Shown one piece after another: positions 16,555 through 25,340 of a stretch of 64,000 nucleotides of DNA. The notes beneath the pieces are model-generated. The model was not told the DNA's origin and ran no database searches. It saw nothing but the letters and a program-made list of their open reading frames with translations. This DNA is from an uncultured Mycoplasmatota bacterium. GTDB lineage: Bacteria > Bacillota_I > Bacilli_A > RF39 > UBA660. The position numbers were made by a program, and so were the translations under genes. Positions within the stretch are counted from its first letter, which is position 1. Every line of letters begins with the position of its first letter. The DNA is taken from NCBI GenBank assembly GCA_948434005.1, contig CAOJEH010000002.1, forward strand, positions 62,001-126,000. Direction: 5' to 3'.

Positions 16555-17526
16555 TTAATTTTCTAAAAGAATATCCTGATTATTTTTAAGAGAAAATGTA
16601 ATTAACTCATTACTATCTACATTCTCATCCCACATATTAACAGCAGTTATTCTACTATTATTATATGACTTATAATAATAAATACATTTATCAATATTAA
16701 CACAAGAAGTATATAATGTTAGGTAATCACTAACGTTTTTTAATACTATACAACCATCTACTACAAACACACTATCCAATATATGAAAGAATCTTGATAT
16801 ATCGTCATCATTATATTTTTTAGAATTCAAAAGTAAATATGCTGTTTTAATAAATCTTGATGTTGATGAATAATCGCCTGGTAAACCAATACTACCTATA
16901 CCTTTACAGAATGGTTTAATACCAAGTTCATCTGTAAAACAATTAGTAGGAATATGTGTTTCTAAATTTAAATACAATGCTAAATTATTCATATGAAAAC
17001 TAAATTCAGGGTTATTAGTAAGAATTTCTGCTTTATTATCATATATATGCATACCAGTTTTTGTAACCTCAACTGTTATAGATTTTTCTTTATCAGCAAT
17101 ATGCCAATGAAGAGGGGTTAAGGGTATATTATCATTAAAATATATATCTATTATATTAGTTTTATTTAATAGATTAACTGTATCATCAATAGTTCTACAT
17201 TGACCTAAAATCCATAGAATTAATTCAGAAGGAGTAACATTATATTTATGTATATCCATTTCTCTTTCATAATAAGCATTATCAGGAAAAGCTAATGATG
17301 CAATAGAAAGTCCAAATTCGTTAGTTGCATCTGCATATAAAGGATAATTATCTATAACTGTACCCATACCAATAATAGAGTAGTGTTTATTTAAAGAATC
17401 AACTCTTTTAAAACTAATTATATGGTTTCTAGGAGTTATAATAATCCTTTGCCCAAAACCATTTTCAATATCCATATTTCTTCCAAAATAAGAATTATCA
17501 GATCTCAATACCATACTTGTACACAT
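16555..17526 (-). CDS. Linear amide C-N hydrolase (bile salt hydrolase / penicillin V acylase family)
   Basis: A 323-residue Ntn hydrolase of the choloylglycine hydrolase family. It begins MCTSM, so removal of Met1 exposes the nucleophilic Cys2. R16 and D19 (GRNMD), the region ADATNEFGLSIASLAFP at about 65-81, NNPEF near 175 and GLPGDYSSTSRF near 216-227 match residues that build the active site and substrate loop in bile salt hydrolases. The enzyme deconjugates glycine- or taurine-conjugated bile acids or hydrolyses related amides; bile acids and penicillin V cannot be told apart here. No signal peptide, so it is intracellular. It starts after GGTGATATT. It is on the minus strand inside a run of plus-strand accessory genes, with its own promoter. 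Confidence 0.9.
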   Translation of the reverse strand: MCTSMVLRSDNSYFGRNMDIENGFGQRIIITPRNHIISFKRVDSLNKHYSIIGMGTVIDNYPLYADATNEFGLSIASLAFPDNAYYEREMDIHKYNVTPSELILWILGQCRTIDDTVNLLNKTNIIDIYFNDNIPLTPLHWHIADKEKSITVEVTKTGMHIYDNKAEILTNNPEFSFHMNNLALYLNLETHIPTNCFTDELGIKPFCKGIGSIGLPGDYSSTSRFIKTAYLLLNSKKYNDDDISRFFHILDSVFVVDGCIVLKNVSDYLTLYTSCVNIDKCIYYYKSYNNSRITAVNMWDENVDSNELITFSLKNNQDILLEN

Positions 17527-17548
17527 AATATCACCAATATCATTCTAC

Positions 17549-17578
17549 GTTATAGAATTAATTAATATACCTTATCAA
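17549..17578 (-). promoter_or_regulatory. Promoter of the amide hydrolase gene
   Basis: On the minus strand TTGATA (17578-17573) and TATAAC (17554-17549) are separated by 18 bases, 23 bases before the start codon. An inverted repeat TACCT / AGGTA (17567-17588) overlaps the -35 element and could be an operator shared with the divergent ATPase gene. Confidence 0.5.
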
Positions 17579-17656
17579 ATATAGGTATTAAGATTGCTTT
17601 TTAATAAATAATGTTATATGATAATATAAATTTAGTTACAAAGCGGTGATATCAAT

Positions 17657-19513
17657 ATGAAACACATAACTGAAATATATTTAACCACCAAATACATTAA
17701 CCAAGATGAATGGCAACAACTAATAAATACAATTTCTAAGTATAATGGTTATTTTAAAAAGTGGAAGATTATTATATCGTTTAAAGATAAAAAAATAAGA
17801 TATTTTTGTAAAACTAATTGTAAATTACCGGTTTCTATAAATGGACTAAAATCATTTGTTTTAAAAGAAAGTAATCTAAATTATAAAGAAAACTATATTA
17901 TTCCAAAACCATATTTTATATCAAGTGATAATAATATAGCTGATATATATAATTACATTAATATAAAAAAAGATAGCAAACTTATATTATTAGAAATAGC
18001 TTTCAATAAACTTACAAAAAATTTAATCAAAAATAGAGTATCAATAATAACTAAAAAGAAAAGCTGCTTTAAAAGATATATAATACCTTTTGCAATACCA
18101 AAAACTATTTTATCAGTAAATTTTGAAACTAATTATAATTTATTATATAAGGGCGCTCCTAAATATCTAGATATAAGTAAAAGCCTTCATCTATTAAAAA
18201 CGGAACCTACAGATTCAATACTAGAAGTAGATACATTTCCATATTTACAAGGAAAATACTATTTAGAGCAACAAAGTATAAATTTTGATAGGCATTCTAT
18301 TATATTTGGTGCTAGTGGATGCGGTAAATCTAAATTTATAAGTTTAATGATTAATAATATCTATAAAAATAATTTATATAAAGATAGATATAAAATAGTT
18401 GTAATAGATCCACATGCCTCATTAGAAAATGATATTGGAGGTCTTGGAAGAGTTATCGACTTTAATAATAATTGTGATACAGTAAACTTATTTTCTAATA
18501 GTAGCCGTGATGTAGTGGTATCAGTTGAGTTATTATTAGATGTATTTAAAGGTTTAATACCTAATAGCTATAATTCAAAACTAGAAAGAGTATTAAGACA
18601 TAGTTTATATTTACTACTGTATAGCAAATCATTTAATTTTACAAATCTTAGAAAGCTATTATTAGAATTAGATTATCGTAATGATAAAGTTAAACAATAT
18701 GAACAATCCCTTCCAATGAGTATCATAGAGTTCTTTTTATCAGAATTTAATGATATAAAGACAAAATCATATACAGAAGCCATTTCTCCAATAATTGCCT
18801 TAATTGATGAAATGGAAATGATTCCAGTATTTAATAAAGATATAAAAAGTGATAATTTAGAAAAAACTATAAAAGATAATTTTTTAACTATTATCTCTCT
18901 TGATAGAACAAAATTAGGAGATAAAGTAACAAAGACAATATCAGGTTTAGTAATGCAACAACTGCTGACTTTAGTTCAAAATTATACTTTTAATGAACAT
19001 ATTATATTCATAGTAGATGAGGTTGCTGTAGTAGAAAATCCTATTTTAAATAGATTTTTGGCTGAAGCTAGAAAATATAGGCTATCACTTATTCTAGCAG
19101 GGCAATACTTTGGCGGTGTATCAGAAAGCTTAAGGAAAGCTATATTTGCAAATGTAATCAATTACTATATGTTTAGAGTATCAAAAGATGACGCTACTAT
19201 ACTAGTTGATAATTTTAATATGAAAGTTCCTCTAAACGATAGTAAAGAACAAAAAATAAAGATAATAACAGAACTTCAAGATAGAGAATGTTTAATTAGA
19301 GTTAATTCAAATAATATATTACTGCCTGCTATAAAATGTAAAACTCTATTTTTTAAGAGTATTCCAAGAATAAAGACTAAAAATAACGAAGATATAAAAG
19401 GAATCAAAAGAGAGTCTAAATTCACTAAGTTTAATAGTAATACTAATATAAAATTAAAAGATATATTAATATCTAATTCGACGAGTAGAAAGGTTGTAGG
19501 AAAAGATGAATGA
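17657..19513 (+). CDS. HerA/VirB4-like DNA-pumping ATPase (DUF87 type)
   Basis: A 618-residue P-loop ATPase. The first 200 residues form a beta-rich N-terminal domain of its own. Walker A is GASGCGKSK at about residues 218-226, the next strand is VVIDPHASL, and Walker B IIFIVDEVAVV lies near 450-460. A late motif NVINYYMFRVSKDDA (about 499-513) is typical of HerA, VirB4 and TraG-type ATPases. No membrane helix is visible. The relatives move or unwind DNA in conjugation, DNA repair or phage defence, but no relaxase, mating-pore or nuclease gene is beside it. It starts after CGGTGATATC, and its last 8 bases overlap the start of the hexad-repeat protein, implying coupled translation. Confidence 0.8.
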   Translation: MKHITEIYLTTKYINQDEWQQLINTISKYNGYFKKWKIIISFKDKKIRYFCKTNCKLPVSINGLKSFVLKESNLNYKENYIIPKPYFISSDNNIADIYNYINIKKDSKLILLEIAFNKLTKNLIKNRVSIITKKKSCFKRYIIPFAIPKTILSVNFETNYNLLYKGAPKYLDISKSLHLLKTEPTDSILEVDTFPYLQGKYYLEQQSINFDRHSIIFGASGCGKSKFISLMINNIYKNNLYKDRYKIVVIDPHASLENDIGGLGRVIDFNNNCDTVNLFSNSSRDVVVSVELLLDVFKGLIPNSYNSKLERVLRHSLYLLLYSKSFNFTNLRKLLLELDYRNDKVKQYEQSLPMSIIEFFLSEFNDIKTKSYTEAISPIIALIDEMEMIPVFNKDIKSDNLEKTIKDNFLTIISLDRTKLGDKVTKTISGLVMQQLLTLVQNYTFNEHIIFIVDEVAVVENPILNRFLAEARKYRLSLILAGQYFGGVSESLRKAIFANVINYYMFRVSKDDATILVDNFNMKVPLNDSKEQKIKIITELQDRECLIRVNSNNILLPAIKCKTLFFKSIPRIKTKNNEDIKGIKRESKFTKFNSNTNIKLKDILISNSTSRKVVGKDE

Positions 19514-20204
19514 TAAAAAAGCTTTAGAAATTGTAAATAAAATATTTAACAATGTATTTAATAAAGATAATAAATTTACTTTAGATGAAATATTAGAAAA
19601 GTTTGCTTTTGATGTTAAGCTTCCAAAAAAAGTATATGATAGTGTTACCAATGAAGAAACATGGGCTGATTCTATAAATAGTGGTAAATATATAACTTTA
19701 AAAAATATGGAAAAGAAAGATTCATCAACAGGATGGATGTTAGAAAAAAAAGAAGTAAATAATTTAGAAGATTTAGTTAACATTTGGAATTCTATTAATT
19801 TAACAACTACTGAAAGAGTATATGATTCTATAAATGTGGCGAAAAGTGATACTATATATAGATCAGAAAATATATATAATTCAACTGATACAAGTGATTC
19901 TAAAAATATGGTTTTTTGTGATTCTTGTGGTAACAGTGAATATATGTTAGCTTCTCAAAGAACTGGCAAATCAAATTTTTGTATTAGATGTGATGATTCT
20001 ACAGATTGTAGTAGTAGTTATAATGTAGTATGTTCCAAAAAAGTAATTAACTCATTATTTATACAAGATTCATTCGATTTATACGAATGCATATTTTGTT
20101 CTCATATTGCTAGTAAAAAATACTGTATTGCTAATATGCAGTTTGAACGTGAAGAATATTTTGAAATTAAAAAAATTATAGTTGATTGGATTATGAACTC
20201 CTAA
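19506..20204 (+). CDS. Cys/Ser hexad-repeat protein coupled to the HerA-like ATPase
   Basis: A 232-residue cytosolic protein. After a helical N-terminus (residues 1-45) and a Trp-containing linker, residues 108-168 place Ser or Cys at every sixth position, eleven times without a break (108, 114, 120, 126, 132, 138, 144, 150, 156, 162, 168). The six-residue period continues with small hydrophobics to about 198. Such a six-residue period (18 per turn) is what a beta-helix would give. Ten or more cysteines in the second half (FCDSCGN, FCIRC, YECIFCSH, YCIAN) could also bind zinc or form a disulfide-rich solenoid. The C-terminus is a helix, EREEYFEIKKIIVDW. No function is known to me. Its coupling to the ATPase suggests they act as a pair. 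Confidence 0.65.
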   Translation: MNDKKALEIVNKIFNNVFNKDNKFTLDEILEKFAFDVKLPKKVYDSVTNEETWADSINSGKYITLKNMEKKDSSTGWMLEKKEVNNLEDLVNIWNSINLTTTERVYDSINVAKSDTIYRSENIYNSTDTSDSKNMVFCDSCGNSEYMLASQRTGKSNFCIRCDDSTDCSSSYNVVCSKKVINSLFIQDSFDLYECIFCSHIASKKYCIANMQFEREEYFEIKKIIVDWIMNS

Positions 20205-20280
20205 TTAACTTTTAAATATTGCTTATAATGTACACTTATATAATAAGGATTTAACAATTTATTAAAAACAATCGATTCAA

Positions 20281-20312
20281 AATAAAATACTAAACTGCTA
20301 GTATTTTATTTG
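20281..20312 (+). terminator. Strong hairpin terminator of the ATPase-hexad pair
   Basis: A perfect 12-bp stem AATAAAATACTA / TAGTATTTTATT with a six-base loop, 76 bases after the hexad gene. It separates the accessory block from the conserved aminopeptidase gene. Confidence 0.8.
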
Positions 20313-20348
20313 ATATGTGTTATAATAATTAGAAAAAAGGAGATTATT

Positions 20349-21677
20349 ATGAAAAATATAAATAATGGGTTAATGAAATTTATTAATACTACACCTAATG
20401 CATTTTCTTGTGTTGAAAATATTAAAAAAATACTTGATAAGAACGGATTTATAGAGCATGATGAAACTTCTGAATATAAATGGGTTTCTGACTTATCTGA
20501 TAAGTTTTATATTGTAAGAGGCGACTCATCTATAATAGCCTTTGATAAAGGAAGCGATGTAAATAGTTTTAATATTGTATCAACTCATACAGATCAACCA
20601 TCTTTTACTATAAAACCTAATTCAGAAATAACAGAAAATGGATATGTGAAACTTAATATTAGTGGGTATGGCGCTATGATAAGTGAAAGTTGGCTAGATA
20701 GGCCTCTATCTATAGCAGGAAGAGTAATTTTAAGAAAAAATGATACTTTTTCTAGTCAAATAATAGATATTGATAGAGACTTATTGATAATACCAAGACA
20801 AGCAATACATATTAATCATGAAGCAGAGCAAGGCAAAAAGTTAAATCCTCAAATAGATATGTTACCAGTTATAGGTTTGGAAACATCAAACGGTAAAGCA
20901 ATAAAAATAGAAGATATAATAAAAGAAGAATTAAAAAAGAAAGATATTAGTTATGACTCTATTTGTGATTATGATATGTCATTATATAATAGAGACAAAG
21001 CTAAAATTATAGGTGCTAATAAAGAGATGATTTCAGCACCAAGACTAGATGATTTAGCTTGCGTATATACATCATTAATGGCATTTGTTGATGCTGGTAG
21101 TAATAGTAATGATGTTACTAACGTTTTCTGCGCTTTTAACAACGAAGAAATAGGTAGTTTATCAATGCAAGGAGCAAATTCACCATTTTTATCAGATAAT
21201 TTAAATAGAATTCTAAATTCAAATAGATATAGTCTTAGAGCCTGTTTAAATAATAGTTTTATAGTTAGTGCTGATAATGCTCATGCAATTCATCCTAATG
21301 CTGCAAACAAAAGTGATCCAACAAATAAAGTTAAATTAAATAACGGTGTAGTTATAAAACATCATACAAATTATACAACTGATGCCCTAACTTCCTCAGT
21401 TTTTAAATCGTTATGTGATAATGCAGATGCTTTATATCAAGATTTTGCATGTAAATCAGGTATGCATTGTGGTTCTACATTAGGAAAAATAAGTCAAAGC
21501 CAAGTTCCAATAAGATCAGTAGATATTGGAATCCCACAACTTGCAATGCATTCTGCTAATGAACTAATAGGAACTAAAGATACAGAATATATGTATAAAG
21601 CTTTAATGGAATTTTATCAAGCATCATTTATGAAAGATATATATTCTGATAGTTTAAAAGTAAAAATGAAAAAATAA
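20349..21677 (+). CDS. M18-family aminopeptidase
   Basis: A 442-residue cytosolic zinc metallo-aminopeptidase of family M18, which releases N-terminal (often acidic or neutral) residues from peptides. Metal and catalytic motifs appear in order: THTDQPSF (first His and Asp), APRLDDLACVYT, NNEEIGSLSMQGA (catalytic Glu pair), SADNAHAIHPN, and near the end QVPIRSVDIGIPQLAMHSANEL with the last His. The start is the ATG preceded by AAAAAGGAG; an in-frame upstream ATG at 20310 lies within promoter and terminator sequence and is not used. Length is typical for the family. Confidence 0.93.
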   Translation: MKNINNGLMKFINTTPNAFSCVENIKKILDKNGFIEHDETSEYKWVSDLSDKFYIVRGDSSIIAFDKGSDVNSFNIVSTHTDQPSFTIKPNSEITENGYVKLNISGYGAMISESWLDRPLSIAGRVILRKNDTFSSQIIDIDRDLLIIPRQAIHINHEAEQGKKLNPQIDMLPVIGLETSNGKAIKIEDIIKEELKKKDISYDSICDYDMSLYNRDKAKIIGANKEMISAPRLDDLACVYTSLMAFVDAGSNSNDVTNVFCAFNNEEIGSLSMQGANSPFLSDNLNRILNSNRYSLRACLNNSFIVSADNAHAIHPNAANKSDPTNKVKLNNGVVIKHHTNYTTDALTSSVFKSLCDNADALYQDFACKSGMHCGSTLGKISQSQVPIRSVDIGIPQLAMHSANELIGTKDTEYMYKALMEFYQASFMKDIYSDSLKVKMKK

Positions 21678-21693
21678 TTTAAAAGGTGTTTAA

Positions 21694-22224
21694 ATGGAAG
21701 TAAATGAAGCAATAGAAAAAAGAAGAAGTATTAGAAAATTTATAGATAAAGAAGTAGATGAGAAATTAATAAAAAAAATAATTAATTCTGCAAGACTAGC
21801 GCCATCTGCTAAAAATAGACAACCTTGGTTATTCAAAATAACCACTAAAGAAGAGAAAGATAAAATTGCTAATTTAATGATTGAATATGATAAAAATAAT
21901 CCTTCTACATCGTCAAGTATTAGTTATACAGCAAATGCTATAAAACAAGCTAGTGAGTTAATTATTGTACTATATGAAAAAGATGATTTTTGGAAAGAAT
22001 ATGATTTATTATCTATAGGTGCTGCTATTGAAAACATGCTACTAGAAGCAGAAAGCTTGGCTCTATCAACACTATGGATTGGCGATACTAAATATATAAA
22101 TAAAGAAATTTGTAAAGAATTAGGTATTAATAAATATGATATAATATCTGCTGTTGCAGTAGGTTATAAAAATCAAGATCCAAAACCAAGACCTAGAAAA
22201 ACAATGGATGAAATACTTATATAA
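21694..22224 (+). CDS. Nitroreductase-family FMN oxidoreductase
   Basis: A 176-residue flavoprotein of the nitroreductase fold. The FMN phosphate-binding N-terminus reads EKRRSIRKFIDKEV, followed by ARLAPSAKNRQPWLF, and the C-terminal half has SIGAAIENMLLEAESLALSTLWIG and a conserved basic end PKPRPRK. It is expected to reduce nitro compounds, quinones or similar acceptors with NAD(P)H; the physiological substrate is unknown. It follows the aminopeptidase by 16 bases with an AAAGGTG site. Confidence 0.9.
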   Translation: MEVNEAIEKRRSIRKFIDKEVDEKLIKKIINSARLAPSAKNRQPWLFKITTKEEKDKIANLMIEYDKNNPSTSSSISYTANAIKQASELIIVLYEKDDFWKEYDLLSIGAAIENMLLEAESLALSTLWIGDTKYINKEICKELGINKYDIISAVAVGYKNQDPKPRPRKTMDEILI

Positions 22225-22296
22225 TATATAATTTTACAAAACTTAGTAAATATGATATAAAATAATTACTAATAATAAAAGGAGTTAAGTGTTTTT

Positions 22297-24285
22297 ATGA
22301 GACTAATTAAAAATAATAATAATCCAATTAACGAGGAAAAGATTATTAATCAAATACGAGCATTAAGCATTGATATGATTGATATAGCAAAAAGCGGTCA
22401 TCCAGGTATTGCTTTGGGTGCTGCACCAATAATGTATACTTTATATGCAAAGCATTTAAGATACGATGTAGATAATCCTAATTATTTCAATAGAGATAGA
22501 TTTATCCTTTCAGCAGGTCATGGTTCTTCACTATTATACTCAACACTTTTTATGGCAGGAATAGATTTAGAAATAGACGATTTAAAAAGGTTTAGACAGA
22601 TAAATTCTAAAACTCCCGGTCATCCAGAATTAGGAGTAACAAAAGGTGTAGAAATGACTACTGGACCACTTGGTCAAGGTTTAGCAACTGCTGTTGGTAT
22701 AGCTATTGCAGAAGCTCATTTAGAAGCAAGATATAATAAGTTTTCTAAAAATTTATTTAACTTTAATACTTATGTTTTATGTGGAGATGGGGACTTAGAA
22801 GAAGGAATTAGTTATGAGGCATGTTCTCTAGCAGGAACATTAGGTTTAAACAAATTAATCGTATTATACGATTCAAATGACACTCAAATTGATAGTAATA
22901 CTGATTTAGTTTTTACAGAAAATATTAAAATGCGTTTTGAAGCATGCAATTGGAATTATATTAAAGTAGTAGATGGAGAAGATATTAATTCAATATCAAA
23001 AGCCATAGATGAAGCTAAAAAAGCTACTAAACCAACTATTATAGAAATTAAAACTAAAATTGGTAAATTTTCTAAAGATGAAGGAACAAATATAATTCAC
23101 GGTGGGCCCTTAGAAAAAGAAGATATAACTAATATAAAAGAAAAGCTAAATTTACGAGATATACCCTTTAATGTCACTAATGATACTATAGAAGATTTTC
23201 AATATTTGATTACGAAACGTTGTAAAAAAATATCTGATAAATTCAATAAAAAATTAAATAGATTAAACGATGATATTAAAGAAGAAATTATGTATCTAAT
23301 AAATGATAATAAGAAAATAGATTTTAAAGATTTAATATATGATGAACCTGAAGAAAAAGAAGAATCACCTAAAGTAACTTCTGGTAAAGTCTTAAATGAA
23401 TTAGTAAAATTAAATAAATCAATTATAGGGGGAAGTGCTGATGTATTTAGAGCTACAAATACTATAATTGAAAAAGAATCTTCATTCTCAAATAAAGATT
23501 ACAACGGAAGAAATATCTATTTTGGAGTAAGAGAGCATGGAATGGGTGCTATTTTAAATGGACTTGCTATAACAGGTTTTAGACCATATGGTTCAACATT
23601 TTTAAGTTTTTCTAATTATTTATTGCCTGCTATTAGAATGGCTGCCATGTTAAAATTGCCCATCACGTACATATTTACTCACGACTCAATAAGTTTAGGT
23701 GAAGATGGTCCTACTCATCAACCAGTAGAACAATTAGCACAACTTCGAGTCATTCCAAATCTTGAAGTATTTAGACCTTGTGATGCTAATGAAGTAATTG
23801 GTACATATAAAACTATAATGAAAAAAGAAAATTCCCCAGCTGTTATCGCATTATCTAAAAATTCTCTACCAATATTAGAAAATACTAATTCTAACGAGGC
23901 AGAAAAAGGTGGTTATATAGTAAGAGATAATTTAAGAAAACTAGATGGTATAATAATTTCATCCGGTGAAGAAGTACACCTTGCTATAGAAGTAGCAAAT
24001 AGACTTAATATTAAAGGTTTTGATATTAGAGTAGTAAGTATGCCATCAATAGAAAGATTTTTAAGCAACAGTAAAGACTATATCGAAGAAATATTACCAG
24101 TAGGTATTAAAAAGATAGTTATCGAAGCATCTTCTAAAATGTCATGGAATGAAATAGTATTTAATAAAAAATATTTAATAACTTTAGATACTTACGGTAA
24201 ATCAGGTAAAAAAGATGATATTTATAAAGAATTTGGTTTTGATGTTGATTCACTAGAAGAAAAAGTCGAAAAATTACTAAAATAA
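22297..24285 (+). CDS. tkt: Transketolase
   Basis: Full-length transketolase, 662 residues, in the non-oxidative pentose phosphate pathway, transferring two-carbon units with thiamine diphosphate. The N-terminal domain has SGHPGIALGAAP and the ThDP motif GDGDLEEGISYEA with a downstream YDSN; the pyrimidine domain has GVREHGMGAILNGLA, with the catalytic Glu; HDSISLGEDGPTHQPVEQ follows. All cofactor residues are present. The next genes are sirA and yneF, the same order as in B. subtilis, which supports vertical inheritance of this segment in Bacilli. Confidence 0.97.
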   Translation: MRLIKNNNNPINEEKIINQIRALSIDMIDIAKSGHPGIALGAAPIMYTLYAKHLRYDVDNPNYFNRDRFILSAGHGSSLLYSTLFMAGIDLEIDDLKRFRQINSKTPGHPELGVTKGVEMTTGPLGQGLATAVGIAIAEAHLEARYNKFSKNLFNFNTYVLCGDGDLEEGISYEACSLAGTLGLNKLIVLYDSNDTQIDSNTDLVFTENIKMRFEACNWNYIKVVDGEDINSISKAIDEAKKATKPTIIEIKTKIGKFSKDEGTNIIHGGPLEKEDITNIKEKLNLRDIPFNVTNDTIEDFQYLITKRCKKISDKFNKKLNRLNDDIKEEIMYLINDNKKIDFKDLIYDEPEEKEESPKVTSGKVLNELVKLNKSIIGGSADVFRATNTIIEKESSFSNKDYNGRNIYFGVREHGMGAILNGLAITGFRPYGSTFLSFSNYLLPAIRMAAMLKLPITYIFTHDSISLGEDGPTHQPVEQLAQLRVIPNLEVFRPCDANEVIGTYKTIMKKENSPAVIALSKNSLPILENTNSNEAEKGGYIVRDNLRKLDGIIISSGEEVHLAIEVANRLNIKGFDIRVVSMPSIERFLSNSKDYIEEILPVGIKKIVIEASSKMSWNEIVFNKKYLITLDTYGKSGKKDDIYKEFGFDVDSLEEKVEKLLK

Positions 24286-24336
24286 TATTCGACATATTTA
24301 GACTCTTATATTTATTACAATACAATTGGTGATAAT

Positions 24337-24762
24337 ATGAGAGTTTTTTATATTTTTAAAATCAAAGATGAGTTTAAATATTTATATAAAGATAGAAATT
24401 CAACATTATTTAACATATTAAAACATATTTACAATTTACCAATAAATGATATAAAATACAGTAAAACATTGCTTAGTCAAATTGTAAATGACATAGATAA
24501 AGAAAAGATAGATAGAGATTTATTTATAAAACTACATCAAAAAATACCATATAGTAAACGCGGAGAAGTACATTATATGAACAATTTATATAAAGATGAA
24601 ATTTCTAAATTAACAGTTAAAAATAAATTTATAAAAATAGAGACAGAAACAAATTTTTCTAGTTTCTTTGAAATATTAAAAAAAATAGATGAAGATTTAT
24701 TTGTATGTGATTTCAAATATTCAGATTTTTTCTTTATCGATAGAATAAAAACTCTTGTCTAA
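24337..24762 (+). CDS. sirA: SirA, sporulation inhibitor of replication
   Basis: A 141-residue protein. SirA binds the N-terminal domain of DnaA during sporulation and blocks new rounds of replication. Identification rests on three points: position exactly between tkt and yneF as in B. subtilis (yneE/sirA); matching length (B. subtilis about 148); and a similar pattern, starting with an aromatic strand and KDEF...Y.. (MRVFYIFKIKDEFKYLYKDR), a central L..LH.K. segment, and an end of the form FFEILKKI.......FDFKY. Sequence similarity is weak, as expected for this fast-evolving family. The start follows a GGTGATAAT site. Confidence 0.75.
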   Translation: MRVFYIFKIKDEFKYLYKDRNSTLFNILKHIYNLPINDIKYSKTLLSQIVNDIDKEKIDRDLFIKLHQKIPYSKRGEVHYMNNLYKDEISKLTVKNKFIKIETETNFSSFFEILKKIDEDLFVCDFKYSDFFFIDRIKTLV

Positions 24763-24803
24763 TAATATAAATTTTAGTACAATACTAATAAGGAGATGAT
24801 AAT

Positions 24804-25013
24804 ATGTTGCATGATATTTTAATGATTTTACTAGGACTAGTCATTGGTCTTATTATAGGTTTTTTTGTTGCTAGAACTTTAATGAAAAAATATATGAAAA
24901 AAAATCCTCCAATAAATGAGGAAATGATTAAAGCCTTAATGATGCAGATGGGAAGAAAACCTAATCAAAAACAAATTAATCAAATGATGAAAAATATGAA
25001 TAAGTATATGTAA
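24804..25013 (+). CDS. yneF: YneF, UPF0154 small membrane protein
   Basis: A 69-residue protein with one N-terminal membrane helix ([19 protein letters not shown]) followed by the family signature [31 protein letters not shown], which identifies UPF0154 (YneF). Function unknown although it is widely conserved in Bacilli. AAGGAGATGATAAT site. It lies downstream of sirA in the canonical order. Confidence 0.93.
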   Translation: MLHDILMILLGLVIGLIIGFFVARTLMKKYMKKNPPINEEMIKALMMQMGRKPNQKQINQMMKNMNKYM

Positions 25014-25024
25014 AAGGTGATAAT

Positions 25025-25279
25025 ATGATAATAAATGGTATGACCAAAAGACAACTAGAAAAAGCCTGTGAGGAGATATTACATAATAACAATGTACCTG
25101 TAGTTGAGGATAGTGAAAAAGTTTCAGAAGCATATGAAGGCATCCTTAGATTAAGTGAGAAAGAAAATGAAATAATGATAGATCAAAACGAAAAGCAAAG
25201 AACAAATGAAGTTGATAGTAGTTGTTTTGAAACAGCAAATAAAGGTTTCAAAATATTTCAAAAATATAGAAGAAAATAA
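25025..25279 (+). CDS. Small orphan protein after yneF
   Basis: An 84-residue hydrophilic protein, acidic in its centre and basic at its end, with GGTGATAAT ribosome-binding site 11 bases after yneF. No recognised motif; possibly helical (MTKRQLEKACEEILHNN). It is co-transcribed with yneF and ends at a terminator. Confidence 0.5.
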   Translation: MIINGMTKRQLEKACEEILHNNNVPVVEDSEKVSEAYEGILRLSEKENEIMIDQNEKQRTNEVDSSCFETANKGFKIFQKYRRK

Positions 25280-25303
25280 AGAGTTCTAAAGAATTCTTTT
25301 TCT
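25278..25303 (+). terminator. Intrinsic terminator
   Basis: AAAGAGTTC / GAATTCTTT arms (one G-T pair) with a TAAA loop, followed by TTTCTTTT. Confidence 0.7.
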
Positions 25304-25340
25304 TTTCTCTAAATTAAGGTATAATAAAACTGGTGGTAAT

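Noticed and set aside
17657-20204. Conjugative transfer module
   Set aside because: An ATPase of the right superfamily is present, but no relaxase, coupling protein partner, pore or lytic transglycosylase gene is near.
12654-20312. Integrative element inserted at tRNA-Leu
   Set aside because: No integrase, excisionase or repeat of the tRNA 3' end was found downstream. Without attachment repeats the block is only called accessory.
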